A stretch of DNA of 43,602 bases from Dehalococcoidia bacterium. Lineage in GTDB: Bacteria; Chloroflexota; Dehalococcoidia; UBA2979. The notes under the pieces were generated by a model. It did no database searches, was not told the DNA's origin, and saw only the letters and a program-made list of their open reading frames with translations. The stretch is taken from positions 1-43,602 of the forward strand of contig JAQWMB010000003.1 in assembly GCA_029246995.1 (NCBI GenBank), in the 5' to 3' direction. Position numbers and translations under genes: made by a program. Positions 26,531-35,497 of the stretch are shown here, one piece after another. Position 1 is the first letter of the stretch. Each line of letters begins with the position of its first letter.

Positions 26531-27858
26531 AATTAAATTTTGTTAAAACAAGGATATATTTCTTTATAGTCAGCGGCGTCTTAGTTATTTCTTCTTTAGT
26601 TTTGTTGGCTATCCCTCCAGCTTTTGTTCCAGGTATAGATTTTTCTTCTGGAACGACAATGTTAATTTCTAGTGATTCAAAGTTTGATCAATCTGAAATA
26701 CGTTTACTATTTGAAAATCTAGGTCATCCTGAAGCAAGAATACAAACATCTATCACTGATAATGGTTTTGAATATTTAATTAGAACGAAAGAATTGAAAG
26801 TGCCACAAGATGCTTTTACGTATACTTCGCCCATTGCTTCAGTCAGTAAAAGTTCAGCTCAGCCTTCTGAGATTGAGATTTTAGGAAACGTTATTGCAAA
26901 TAGCACAAATGAAACTAATGACATTGTTTTCTTACGGGGACTTTTTGAATCTTCACTTGAAAATGACACTAGAGGAATATTAGGCCCTTACTGTAATACT
27001 AATTTAGGCGAAATTGTTTTTGAAGTAAAAAATGGAACAAAATTAGATGTAGTGATGGGACCAAGCGAGAAATGTGCTGGACCTACGGATCAAACTTTTA
27101 GTATTTTATACAACGACTTGGTTGTATATATGCCTTTTCAACAAGGCTCTGATTATACTTCTTTTAAAAGTCAAATTGAAGAGAGAAAAATTAGTACTAA
27201 TTTGGGTGAGCGCTCAACAATAGAATTAGCAATTTATGAAAAATTTGGAAATTTTGATCTTTTAGAATTTTCTTCTGTAAGCCCAATTGTTTCACAAGTT
27301 GCTGTAAGAAATGCAAGTATAGCAGTTCTTATTGCAACCTTTTTTATTATGGCCTACGTGGCCTTTGCTTTCAGTCAAATGCCTAAACCATTTCGTTATG
27401 CATTAGCGGCAATAATTGCTTTAGTCCATGATGTCATTATTGTATTAGGTGTTTTCTCGCTTTTAGGTAAAGTGTTGGATTTTGAAATCAACTTAATGGT
27501 TATCACAGGATTATTAACGATTCTGGGATTTTCTGTTCATGATTCAATAGTTGTATTTGATAGAATACGTGAAAATATTTCTCGTAATCCGCTCAATAAA
27601 CTATCAGATAATGTGAATGTAGCACTTGTAGAAACTTTAGCTCGTTCTTTAAATACATCAGTCACCTTGCTTTTAACTGTCTTAACTTTATTATTTTTAG
27701 GTGGGCCAACTATTAGAGAATTTTTAGTAACAATGCTTGTTGGTATTATAGTAGGAACGTACTCTAGTATTGCTATTGCTGCTCAAGTACTTGTAGCTTG
27801 GGAAGATGGTGATTTTGCTAGAATGCGTAAAAAATTACTGAATCGTAATAAAGCATAA
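26527..27858 (+). CDS. secF: Protein translocase subunit SecF, enlarged external domain
   Basis: This is the partner of SecD. The 443-aa protein has membrane helix 1 (about residues 10-31), GIDFSSGTTMLI, then helices 2-6 with TGLLTILGFSVHDSIVVFDRIREN and a late LARSLNTSVTLLLT segment as in SecF. The external loop between helix 1 and helix 2 runs from about 32 to 260, some 230 residues, against about 100-120 in typical 300-320 aa SecF. The extra part (about 95-240) includes two cysteines, C156 and C183, that could form a disulfide. It has many Asn and Ser and no family I recognise. The gene ends 3 bp from the convergent selB stop. Confidence 0.95.
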   Translation: MKLNFVKTRIYFFIVSGVLVISSLVLLAIPPAFVPGIDFSSGTTMLISSDSKFDQSEIRLLFENLGHPEARIQTSITDNGFEYLIRTKELKVPQDAFTYTSPIASVSKSSAQPSEIEILGNVIANSTNETNDIVFLRGLFESSLENDTRGILGPYCNTNLGEIVFEVKNGTKLDVVMGPSEKCAGPTDQTFSILYNDLVVYMPFQQGSDYTSFKSQIEERKISTNLGERSTIELAIYEKFGNFDLLEFSSVSPIVSQVAVRNASIAVLIATFFIMAYVAFAFSQMPKPFRYALAAIIALVHDVIIVLGVFSLLGKVLDFEINLMVITGLLTILGFSVHDSIVVFDRIRENISRNPLNKLSDNVNVALVETLARSLNTSVTLLLTVLTLLFLGGPTIREFLVTMLVGIIVGTYSSIAIAAQVLVAWEDGDFARMRKKLLNRNKA

Positions 27859-27861
27859 CTT

Positions 27862-29715
27862 TTAAAGAACTAAATTTCTAATATTACCTTTTCTAATTGT
27901 TATTAATTCTTTATCCATAAATTCCAATAGTAATTGGGCTATGCGCCTATTTGTTTTTAGTAAGTCCCTTGATTCTGCTAGAGTTATACTGCCATTATTT
28001 TGAATTACATTTTTTATGAGTTGAATCGCAAGTTCATAGTTATCAACTGAAATGAATACTTCTTTAGAGATTTCCTTAATTCCTTTATCATTTTGTAAAA
28101 GCTTGACTGTTTCTTGAGTAAATTGTGTATTATTTGGATTGAATTGATAATCATTAATAATTACTAAAGCATGACTTAACTCGGATTGTTGCTTTTTTGT
28201 CAGACTTATTGAATAGTTTTTTAAAGAACAAAAAGATTTATTGTCAATTATGATTTCGCTACTATTTTCAATAATTGACCTTAATATCGGTATTTCAATT
28301 TCTACTTTTTGTGATATTTTTTTTATCTCCATATTGCTTTCGATTTTATTAGTATTTAAATATTTTGAAATGATTTTAATCATTCTTTGTTCGATTGATT
28401 CAATTTTTTTATTTGTATAAATATATTTTTTTGAATTTACATAAATAATTTTAATTTGATTGCTATGTATTAATTGCTCTATATTTATATCAAAGTCATC
28501 TACTTCTAAAACTGCAATTTTCCTTAATGCTTCTAGCTGTATTGATTGATTTTGTTCAATAATATTTATTATTATTGCTTGCTTGTTTTTTTTATAAAGT
28601 TCAAATAATTTATCTATTTCACGGCTATTAAATCGTTTAAACTTTAAGGGATTTATTCTTAAGATTTGTCCTCCGCCAATTGTTGTTCCAGAAAATCTTA
28701 TAATAAATCTATCAAATTGATTAATTGAAATTGGGCTTGATAGTTGTATTTGACAAAATCCAGCTTGATGAGGAATCAAACTATCTTGATTTAATAATTT
28801 TAATCTAGCATCTAAGTGCACAGTCCCTACGTGTAAGCTTATTTTCTTGTTTGTTAGTATATTATTTTTTGAAATATTTAGAATGCGTGCGTCAAATCTT
28901 GTTGTAATAGATGCATTATTAATTAACCGAATTACATTGCCTCTCATAATTTTATGCTTGGCTATACCTTGTAAGTTTATTGCAAGCCTAGCTCCATTGA
29001 CTCCTTCGTTAACTTGCTTACCATTGATTTGCATTCCCCTAATTTTAGCAGTGTTTTTTGTAGGAAGCACATGTACTGAATCGCCAATCTGAAAATTACC
29101 ATTTGTTGCTGTACCAGTCACAACAGTTCCAAAACCTTTTAATGTAAATACTCGATCAATGGATAATCTTGGATCATTGATTATATTTCTTTTAGGTATC
29201 TTAAGTAAAAAAGTATCAATCGTATTAGCTAATTTTTCTATAGATGTATCGCTTGCATCTATTTTTATTGTTTCTAGTAAGTCAAAATTATATATATCAT
29301 TTTTAGATTCTATATATTTTTTAAGATTATTTTCAAGTTTATTTAACAGTTCTTTTTCGTTGTATAAATCACATTTTGTAATTGTAATAATAATTTTATT
29401 AATACCTAATAAACCAATGATATCTAGGTGCTCTTCTGTTTGTTTCATAATACCTTCACCAGCTTCTACTACTAAAATAACAAGATCAATGGAGTGCATA
29501 CCTGCAATCATATTTTGAATAAATTTTTCATGTCCCGGGACGTCAATAATTGAGACTTGATATTTATTTTGGAAGTTATAATGTGCAAATCCAAGTTCGA
29601 TACTCATTCCTCTGTCTTTTTCTATTGGAAGTCGATCTGTATCTATGCCAGTTAATCGCTTAACTAGTGTTGTTTTTCCATGATCGATATGACCAGCTGT
29701 TGCAATAACATACAT
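27862..29715 (-). CDS. selB: Selenocysteine-specific elongation factor SelB
   Basis: SelB delivers Sec-tRNA to in-frame UGA codons marked by a SECIS hairpin. The 617-aa protein begins with the GTPase motif ATAGHIDHGKTTLVKRL (residues 5-21), then TDRLPIEKDRGMSIELGFA and IDVPGHEKFIQNMIAG. The beta-barrel domains follow (IDRVFTLKGFGTVVTGTA), and the C-terminal third is winged-helix repeats ending in NGSITLAESRDLLKTNRRIAQLLLEFMD, which bind SECIS RNA. AAGGAT lies upstream of ATG. selA, selC and selD are not in the window. Lysine- and isoleucine-rich insertions mark the C-terminal half. Confidence 0.95.
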   Translation of the reverse strand: MYVIATAGHIDHGKTTLVKRLTGIDTDRLPIEKDRGMSIELGFAHYNFQNKYQVSIIDVPGHEKFIQNMIAGMHSIDLVILVVEAGEGIMKQTEEHLDIIGLLGINKIIITITKCDLYNEKELLNKLENNLKKYIESKNDIYNFDLLETIKIDASDTSIEKLANTIDTFLLKIPKRNIINDPRLSIDRVFTLKGFGTVVTGTATNGNFQIGDSVHVLPTKNTAKIRGMQINGKQVNEGVNGARLAINLQGIAKHKIMRGNVIRLINNASITTRFDARILNISKNNILTNKKISLHVGTVHLDARLKLLNQDSLIPHQAGFCQIQLSSPISINQFDRFIIRFSGTTIGGGQILRINPLKFKRFNSREIDKLFELYKKNKQAIIINIIEQNQSIQLEALRKIAVLEVDDFDINIEQLIHSNQIKIIYVNSKKYIYTNKKIESIEQRMIKIISKYLNTNKIESNMEIKKISQKVEIEIPILRSIIENSSEIIIDNKSFCSLKNYSISLTKKQQSELSHALVIINDYQFNPNNTQFTQETVKLLQNDKGIKEISKEVFISVDNYELAIQLIKNVIQNNGSITLAESRDLLKTNRRIAQLLLEFMDKELITIRKGNIRNLVL

Positions 29716-29742
29716 TACTATCTCTTATCCTTATTAATGATC

Positions 29743-30930
29743 TTATATAAAATCTTCAAAAACTTCATTTGATAGTAGTAAGCCTTTTTCACTTAATTTA
29801 AGATGGGTATTGTTTTCAATCATCAGTCCTTTATTTTTACTGCGTTCTATTTGTTCATTAAATTGTAGCCTGGGATCAATATTATATTTTTTTTGGAATT
29901 GGCTTATATTGACTCCTCTTATCATTCGTAAACCAAAGAGCATTGCTTCGTTTAAGATATTAGATTCATCAATCTTTTCGCCTTCTGTCACTTGTTCCAT
30001 TTTTATTTCTTGCTGTTGGTTAACATTTAAGCTCATTGTTTTTATTGCTGATATATACTCTCGTGGATTCTTAATATTTGAAAATCGATTATTGCTCATA
30101 AAAGAATGCGCTCCGGCACCTATGCCTAAGTATTCATTCATATTCCAATAAGAACTATTATGTAAGCTCTCATAACCTGTTTTTGCCCAATTAGATATTT
30201 CATAGTGATTGTAGTCATATGAAAGTAAAGTTTTACTAGTATGTTCATATTGGTTTGCAGCTAGATCGTCATCTGGAGCAGGGAGTTCCCCCTGCTCTAT
30301 TCTATATTTCAATAAGGTTCCTTCTTCTACACCAAGCGCATAGCAAGATAAATGTGTTGGCTCAAGCTCTAAAGCTTGTTTTAGAGAATAAATCCAATTA
30401 TCCATTGTATGATTTACCAATCCATACATGAGATCTAAATTAATATTAGTGAATCCAACATCTTTTAATTTTTTTATTTGTTTTTTTGCAAATTGCTCTG
30501 TGTAGTTTCTATCTAAAAGAATCAGCTCGCTATCAATAAAAGATTGTATTCCAACTGAGAGTCTATTCACTCCACTATCTATAAGTGTACTTAATTCCCA
30601 ATCGGGGATATCGTCTGGGTTGACTTCAGCAGTGATTTCTGCATCAGAACTTAGGTATGTATTATTTTTAATAATATTAATTATGTTAGATAATTTCTTT
30701 GCTTCAATTCTACTTGGCGTGCCTCCACCAATAAATATTGATACAATTTTTTTATTTTCTAAGCTAGGAATCCAAAATTCTAATTCTTTAATTAATGCGC
30801 TCTCATATTCATCAATCATGTCATCAATACCTTCATATGCATTAAAATCACAGAAATTACACTTTTTTTTGCAAAAAGGTATGTGAATGTAAAGACTTAT
30901 AGGCGATAAAGAATTACATTTGTTAGACAA
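29743..30930 (-). CDS. hemW: HemW, radical SAM heme chaperone
   Basis: HemW is a HemN-like radical SAM protein that binds heme and hands it to respiratory enzymes; it was long annotated as coproporphyrinogen oxidase. The 395-aa protein has YIHIPFCKKKCNFCDF with the 4Fe-4S cysteines C20-x3-C24-x2-C27, the SAM-binding IFIGGGTPSRIE, EVNPDD, GVNRLSVGIQSF and NLDLMYGLVNHT, plus a C-terminal HemN domain. The start is TTG with AAAGGAT 8 nt upstream; no other start precedes the cluster. HemW is chosen over HemN from the CxxxCxxC spacing and short N terminus. It lies 27 bp from selB. Confidence 0.94.
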   Translation of the reverse strand: MSNKCNSLSPISLYIHIPFCKKKCNFCDFNAYEGIDDMIDEYESALIKELEFWIPSLENKKIVSIFIGGGTPSRIEAKKLSNIINIIKNNTYLSSDAEITAEVNPDDIPDWELSTLIDSGVNRLSVGIQSFIDSELILLDRNYTEQFAKKQIKKLKDVGFTNINLDLMYGLVNHTMDNWIYSLKQALELEPTHLSCYALGVEEGTLLKYRIEQGELPAPDDDLAANQYEHTSKTLLSYDYNHYEISNWAKTGYESLHNSSYWNMNEYLGIGAGAHSFMSNNRFSNIKNPREYISAIKTMSLNVNQQQEIKMEQVTEGEKIDESNILNEAMLFGLRMIRGVNISQFQKKYNIDPRLQFNEQIERSKNKGLMIENNTHLKLSEKGLLLSNEVFEDFI

Positions 30931-31043
30931 TTATATTTATCCTTTATTTTTTATTTCATAAAAGGATCACATTTATGATGAAGAAAAATCAAGTGAAGGT
31001 TAAAATTTATTTTAATATTGTTATTTTTGTTTAGGTAATTAAA
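30931..31043 (+). promoter_or_regulatory. Divergent hemW/aspS control region
   Basis: This 113-bp AT-rich spacer must hold promoters for both directions. I see several AT-rich hexamers but no clear consensus pair. It is too short for a T-box leader and has no CCA-pairing bulge motif, so tRNA-based antitermination of aspS is unlikely. A 19-codon frame lies inside it (listed separately). Confidence 0.4.
30975..31034 (+). CDS. Possible 19-aa leader peptide upstream of aspS
   Basis: An ATG-ATG start with AAAAGGA about 8 nt upstream opens a 19-codon frame (MMKKNQVKVK then IYFNIVIFV) ending at a TAG that overlaps the TTTAGG ribosome site of aspS. This arrangement would let translation of the peptide affect access to the aspS start. 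It contains no aspartate codons, so it is not a classic attenuator. The frame may be a chance event in AT-rich sequence. Confidence 0.25.
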   Translation: MMKKNQVKVKIYFNIVIFV

Positions 31044-32840
31044 ATGCTAAAGACTAATATGTGCGGCAAACTGAACATTAAAAATATTGATGAAAATGTT
31101 ATTTTAGCAGGCTGGGTATCTCGCAGAAGAGATCACGGAGGCTTAACATTTATTGATTTACGTGATTCGTCGGGAATTATTCAAATAGTGATCAAAAATC
31201 AAGATTTAAATTTAAATGAAGATGAGATTAACAGAATTAGAAATGAATGGGTATTAATTGTAGAGGGTCGCGTTGTAATTAGGCAAAAAGGTACTGAAAA
31301 TAGCAGTATGCTAACAGGTAATATAGAAGTTCAAGTTAAGAATATTACAATAGCTAATCAATCCAAGACCCCTCCTTTTCCTATAAATGAAGAAATTAAT
31401 ATTGAAGAAACTAATAGGATGCAATACAGGTATCTTGACTTGAGGCGCAGTAAGATGCTTTCAAATATTAAATTACGTCATGAAATTATACACTTCATAA
31501 GGAATTTTTTACATGATGAAGAATTTATTGAGATTGAAACTCCTATTTTAAATGTTGCTACTCCAGAAGGTGCTAGGGATTATTTAGTACCTAGCAGAGT
31601 GCATCCTGGAAAATTTTATGCCTTGCCTCAATCTCCGCAACAATGGAAACAATTATTGATGGTTAGTGGTTTCGAAAAATACTTTCAAATTGCCAGATGT
31701 TTTAGGGATGAAGATTTGCGTTCTGACAGACAACCTGAATTTACGCAATTAGATATTGAAATGTCATTTGTTGAACAGGATGATATTCTGCAGTTAACGG
31801 AAAATTTAATGACGGCTATGGTTAAAAAAATTAATCCAGCGTTTCAATTTAAAAATCCTTTTCCTGTGATTACATATGCAAATAGTATAGAAATGTATGG
31901 AACTGACAAGCCTGATATTAGATTTAATTTACCAATCCGCGATCTTTCTGCAATTTTTGCTAATACATCAATTAAAATTTTTCAAAATATTTTAGAATCA
32001 AAAAATCGAATTAGAGGAATCAGTATTCCTAACGGTGCGAGTTTAAATAAAAAACAAATACAAGTATTTAATGATATTGCAATCAACCTTGGTGCAAAAG
32101 GGATAGCTTCTATAAAATTAGAAGATAGTTTTGAATCTAATTCTCCTTCATCTAAAGATATTAGCTCTTTATTGAAAGACTATATTAATGATGAAGAACT
32201 CAAGCATTTAATAGACACATTAGAGAGTAAAAGTGGAGATTTGATTTTAATTTCTGGCGGTGATGAGACATTGACTTCTGAAATTTTAGGGGCCGTTCGT
32301 GTTGAAGCTGCTAGTAATATGAAATTAATTAATGAAGATCAACTTGGCTTTTGTTTTGTAACTGAATTCCCAATGTTTGAATTTAGTGAATCAGAAAACC
32401 GTTGGACTGCAATGCATCATTTATTTACTATGCCTTATTTATCTGATATTGAATTAATTCAAGATAATCCATCTAAAGTTCGCTCGCATGCTTATGATTT
32501 AGTTTGCAATGGACAAGAAATTGGTTCTGGGTCAATTCGAATCCACGAAAGCGCATTGTTGTTACAAATCTTAGAAAAATTAGGCTTTGATAAAGCTGAT
32601 GCAGAAAAACAATTTGCACATATGTTGAATGCTTTTGATTTTGGAGCTCCTCCTCATGGAGGCATTGCGCCAGGTATTGATAGAATTGTAGCGATGTTGG
32701 CTAAGGAAACCGATATTAGGGAAGTCATTGCTTTCCCTAAAACTAAAACTGCTGCTGATCTTTTAACAGGCGCACCTAGTGAGATTGATCAAAAATTTTT
32801 AGATGAATTAAAATTAAAAATTAATCTGACTGATAATTAA
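31044..32840 (+). CDS. aspS: Aspartyl-tRNA synthetase, probably non-discriminating (Asp/Asn)
   Basis: AspRS charges tRNA with aspartate. The 598-aa class II enzyme has an N-terminal OB anticodon-binding domain (LAGWVSRRRDHGGLTFIDLRD), motif 2 region FQIARCFRDEDLRSDRQPEFTQLDIEMSF, the bacterial GAD insertion domain, and motif 3 GIAPGIDRIVAMLA. Residues H31 and G83 match those known to allow mischarging of tRNA-Asn in Pseudomonas aeruginosa AspRS, in place of the Leu/Lys type of discriminating E. coli AspRS. Such organisms normally also have GatCAB. The stretch QSPQQWKQLLM has Gln-Trp where Leu-Phe or Leu-Tyr is common. Confidence 0.97.
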   Translation: MLKTNMCGKLNIKNIDENVILAGWVSRRRDHGGLTFIDLRDSSGIIQIVIKNQDLNLNEDEINRIRNEWVLIVEGRVVIRQKGTENSSMLTGNIEVQVKNITIANQSKTPPFPINEEINIEETNRMQYRYLDLRRSKMLSNIKLRHEIIHFIRNFLHDEEFIEIETPILNVATPEGARDYLVPSRVHPGKFYALPQSPQQWKQLLMVSGFEKYFQIARCFRDEDLRSDRQPEFTQLDIEMSFVEQDDILQLTENLMTAMVKKINPAFQFKNPFPVITYANSIEMYGTDKPDIRFNLPIRDLSAIFANTSIKIFQNILESKNRIRGISIPNGASLNKKQIQVFNDIAINLGAKGIASIKLEDSFESNSPSSKDISSLLKDYINDEELKHLIDTLESKSGDLILISGGDETLTSEILGAVRVEAASNMKLINEDQLGFCFVTEFPMFEFSESENRWTAMHHLFTMPYLSDIELIQDNPSKVRSHAYDLVCNGQEIGSGSIRIHESALLLQILEKLGFDKADAEKQFAHMLNAFDFGAPPHGGIAPGIDRIVAMLAKETDIREVIAFPKTKTAADLLTGAPSEIDQKFLDELKLKINLTDN

Positions 32841-32860
32841 TTTTTATAAGGAGTTATTCT

Positions 32861-34492
32861 ATGAATACTAAGAAAATTATTGCGCTATTACTTACAGTAT
32901 TGACTCTTTTACTAGGCATAGTATTTGCTTTGACTTTATTGCTTCGCGTAACAGATAATCAACCAATTAATTCTAGTCAAGGAAATCAATCTACTACAGA
33001 AGACAATACGCTATTTTTTGCCGGATCAGATCCCGTCACTCTTGATCCACATCTAGCTGGAGATGCTACATCTGCTCAATACATAGTTGAGCTATTTAGT
33101 GGCTTAGTTACAATAACGCCAGAAATGGAAATTGTTTTAGATCTCGCAGAAACACTTGAAGTGAGCCAAGATGGATTGCAATATAATTTTAAATTACGTG
33201 ATGATATTTATTTCCATAGTGGCAGGAAAGTAACTGTAGAAGACGTTAAATGGTCTTTTGAACGAGCAGGATCCCGTCAATTAAATTCAAATACATCATT
33301 ATCCTACTTGAAAGATATTGTTGGTTTTAGTGAAAAAAGATTTGGTATTGCCGAAGAAATTAGTGGTATAAAAATATTGAATAAGAATACTATCCAAATT
33401 ACTATTGATAGCCCAAAAGCATACTTTCTTGCTAAATTATCATATCCTACTTCATTTGTATTAGATAAAGAGCAAATTGCATTAAATCCAAGAAACTGGA
33501 CTAGAAAACCAAATGGTACTGGACCATATAAGCTTGCAGATTGGCAACTGTCTGAAAAAATAATTTTAGAGGCAAATGCTTCATATCATCTTGGTCCACC
33601 AAAAATTAAAAACGTTGTATATGCACTTTCTGGTGGTTCCGTTTTAACGAGATTTGAAAATGGTGAAGTTGACCTCGCTGGTATTGGTACAGCTGATATT
33701 GATAGAATTCGCGATGCAAGTAATCCATTGAATAGTCTGTATTACCAAAGTCCATATTTTCAAACTTCATACATAGGTTTAAATATAATGACTGCACCTT
33801 TTGATGACGTAAATGTTAGACGAGCATTTGCATCATCAATCGATATTAGTAAGGTCACTGAACTTACTTATAAAAAAATGTTTAAACAAGCTACAGGTAT
33901 CTTACCTCCAGGAATGTATGGCTATGAATCAACAAAAAAGACATTTAATTATGATCCTGAATTAGCAAGAGAATTTTTGAAAAAATCAAAATATGGCACT
34001 GCTGATAATTTACCTCCAATAGTTTTTTCAGATATTGGAGCAGGAGCTGAAGGCTCTGTTGACACTCAAGCATATATAGAACAATGGAAATTAAATCTTG
34101 GCGTTAATATTACTTTGAGACAAACTGATTTCGCTTCCTTTCTCCAAGATCTTGATGAAGGTAAAATGCAAATGTATGGAATAGGTTGGATTATGGACTA
34201 TCCTGATCCAGAGAATATTTTAGATCTAAAATTTCATTCAGAGTCAACAGAAAATAATGAAAATTATTCAAATCAAGAGGTCGATAAATTACTTGAACTT
34301 GCTCGTTCTGAAAATGATATCGAAAAAAGAAAAAACTATTATCAACAAGCAGAGAAATTAATCCTTGACGAAGTCCCTTGGATACCAACTTACTTTCCTA
34401 GTAGTCATTATGTAGTCAATAAGAAAATAAAAAAGTGGGTCGAGCCACCTATGACTGTGCCTCGCCTGAGATTTATAGAAATAATAGAATAA
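32861..34492 (+). CDS. ABC transporter substrate-binding protein, family 5 (peptide/nickel type)
   Basis: This extracytoplasmic binding protein captures oligopeptides or related solutes for an ABC importer. The 543-aa protein has a hydrophobic N-terminal helix (about residues 5-27), then a mature SBP_bac_5 domain: DPVTLDPHLAGDATSAQ, ELFSGLVTITPEMEI, LRDDIYFHSGRKVTVEDVKWSFERA, GTGPYKLADWQ, DVNVRRAFASSIDISKV and WIMDYPDPENIL. No lipobox cysteine follows the helix, so the protein is probably held by an uncleaved helix or released by signal peptidase I. AAGGAG lies upstream of ATG, 20 bp after aspS. The substrate cannot be told from sequence. Confidence 0.93.
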   Translation: MNTKKIIALLLTVLTLLLGIVFALTLLLRVTDNQPINSSQGNQSTTEDNTLFFAGSDPVTLDPHLAGDATSAQYIVELFSGLVTITPEMEIVLDLAETLEVSQDGLQYNFKLRDDIYFHSGRKVTVEDVKWSFERAGSRQLNSNTSLSYLKDIVGFSEKRFGIAEEISGIKILNKNTIQITIDSPKAYFLAKLSYPTSFVLDKEQIALNPRNWTRKPNGTGPYKLADWQLSEKIILEANASYHLGPPKIKNVVYALSGGSVLTRFENGEVDLAGIGTADIDRIRDASNPLNSLYYQSPYFQTSYIGLNIMTAPFDDVNVRRAFASSIDISKVTELTYKKMFKQATGILPPGMYGYESTKKTFNYDPELAREFLKKSKYGTADNLPPIVFSDIGAGAEGSVDTQAYIEQWKLNLGVNITLRQTDFASFLQDLDEGKMQMYGIGWIMDYPDPENILDLKFHSESTENNENYSNQEVDKLLELARSENDIEKRKNYYQQAEKLILDEVPWIPTYFPSSHYVVNKKIKKWVEPPMTVPRLRFIEIIE

Positions 34493-34504
34493 AATATTAG
34501 GAAA

Positions 34505-35497
34505 ATGATGCTTGAGTATACTATTAAGCGTTTGCTATGGATTCCAGTAATTATATTAGCAGTTACTTTTTTTACTTTCTTAATTGGTAGATTGGGTCCT
34601 GGTGATCCTATTTCAGTTGCTGCTGGACAAATCAGAGATCCTCAATTATTGGCAGAAGTTCGTATTGAGAAAGGTCTTGATAAACCTATAACAATTCAAT
34701 ACTACAAGTGGCTTAAAGGCGCTGTAAGAGCTGATTTTGGTGATTCATATATATATCAGGGATATACAATTTCTGAATTAATTTTTCCTAAAATGTTAGT
34801 TTCTGCACAACTGGGTTTTTTAGCATTAATAGTAGTTTTCGGATTGGGTATTCCATTAGGATTGCTTGCAGCTACTTTACATAATACTTGGATCGATCCT
34901 TTTATAGTTAGCACTTTGCTTTTTTTTAGAGCCATACCAGTTATTGTGATAATTCCACCATTATTGTGGCTTTTTGCCGTGCACTGGAACTTACTTCCTG
35001 TTGGTGGTTGGGAAGGTGGACTTTTTAATATTTACTGGCTATTTGATATTATCGCAATACCGATATTAAATCCGCATGTTTATTTACCTGTATTTGCATT
35101 ATCTATAGGCGGTTTTGGAGGCGTTGCGCGTCTAGTAAGAATTACTGCGCTAGAAGTTAAAGATGAACCTTTTATCATTACTGCAAGATCGAAAGGCTTA
35201 AGTGAATCTCGAGTAATGTATAGCCATATTTTACCAAATTCTCTACTGCCATTAATAACTGTTATTGGGTTTGCGTTAGTAGGCATTTTAGAAGGAGCTT
35301 TTTTTGTAGAAGTTTTATTAGGTATACCTGGTATTGGTAGGTTTACTTTTGAAGCTGTTAAAAGTCGTGACTATGACGTTATCTTGGCCATGACAGTGAT
35401 ATTGTCAACGATGTTCATTGTTATTAATTTAATTGTGGAACTGTTGTATACAAAAATTGACCCAAGAATACAGTTAGGTGAGGATATTGGTCAATGA
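34505..35497 (+). CDS. ABC transporter permease, DppB/OppB type
   Basis: This is one of two membrane subunits of the peptide-type importer. The 330-aa protein starts YTIKRLLWIPVIILAVTFFTF, has GRLGPGDPI, LGLDKPITIQYYKWLKGAVRADFGDS in the external loop, about six membrane helices, and the EAA coupling loop (ITARSKGLSESRVMYSHILPNSLLPLITVI). An ATG at 34508 has better spacing to AGGA than the one at 34505. It overlaps the next permease by 4 nt. Confidence 0.94.
   Translation: MMLEYTIKRLLWIPVIILAVTFFTFLIGRLGPGDPISVAAGQIRDPQLLAEVRIEKGLDKPITIQYYKWLKGAVRADFGDSYIYQGYTISELIFPKMLVSAQLGFLALIVVFGLGIPLGLLAATLHNTWIDPFIVSTLLFFRAIPVIVIIPPLLWLFAVHWNLLPVGGWEGGLFNIYWLFDIIAIPILNPHVYLPVFALSIGGFGGVARLVRITALEVKDEPFIITARSKGLSESRVMYSHILPNSLLPLITVIGFALVGILEGAFFVEVLLGIPGIGRFTFEAVKSRDYDVILAMTVILSTMFIVINLIVELLYTKIDPRIQLGEDIGQ

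Noticed and set aside
27855-27900. Terminator between convergent secF and selB
   Set aside because: No GC-rich stem with a T run on either strand; the sequence is AT-rich without useful symmetry.
30931-31043. T-box riboswitch upstream of aspS
   Set aside because: The interval is only 113 bp, with no T-box core sequence or terminator-antiterminator pair.
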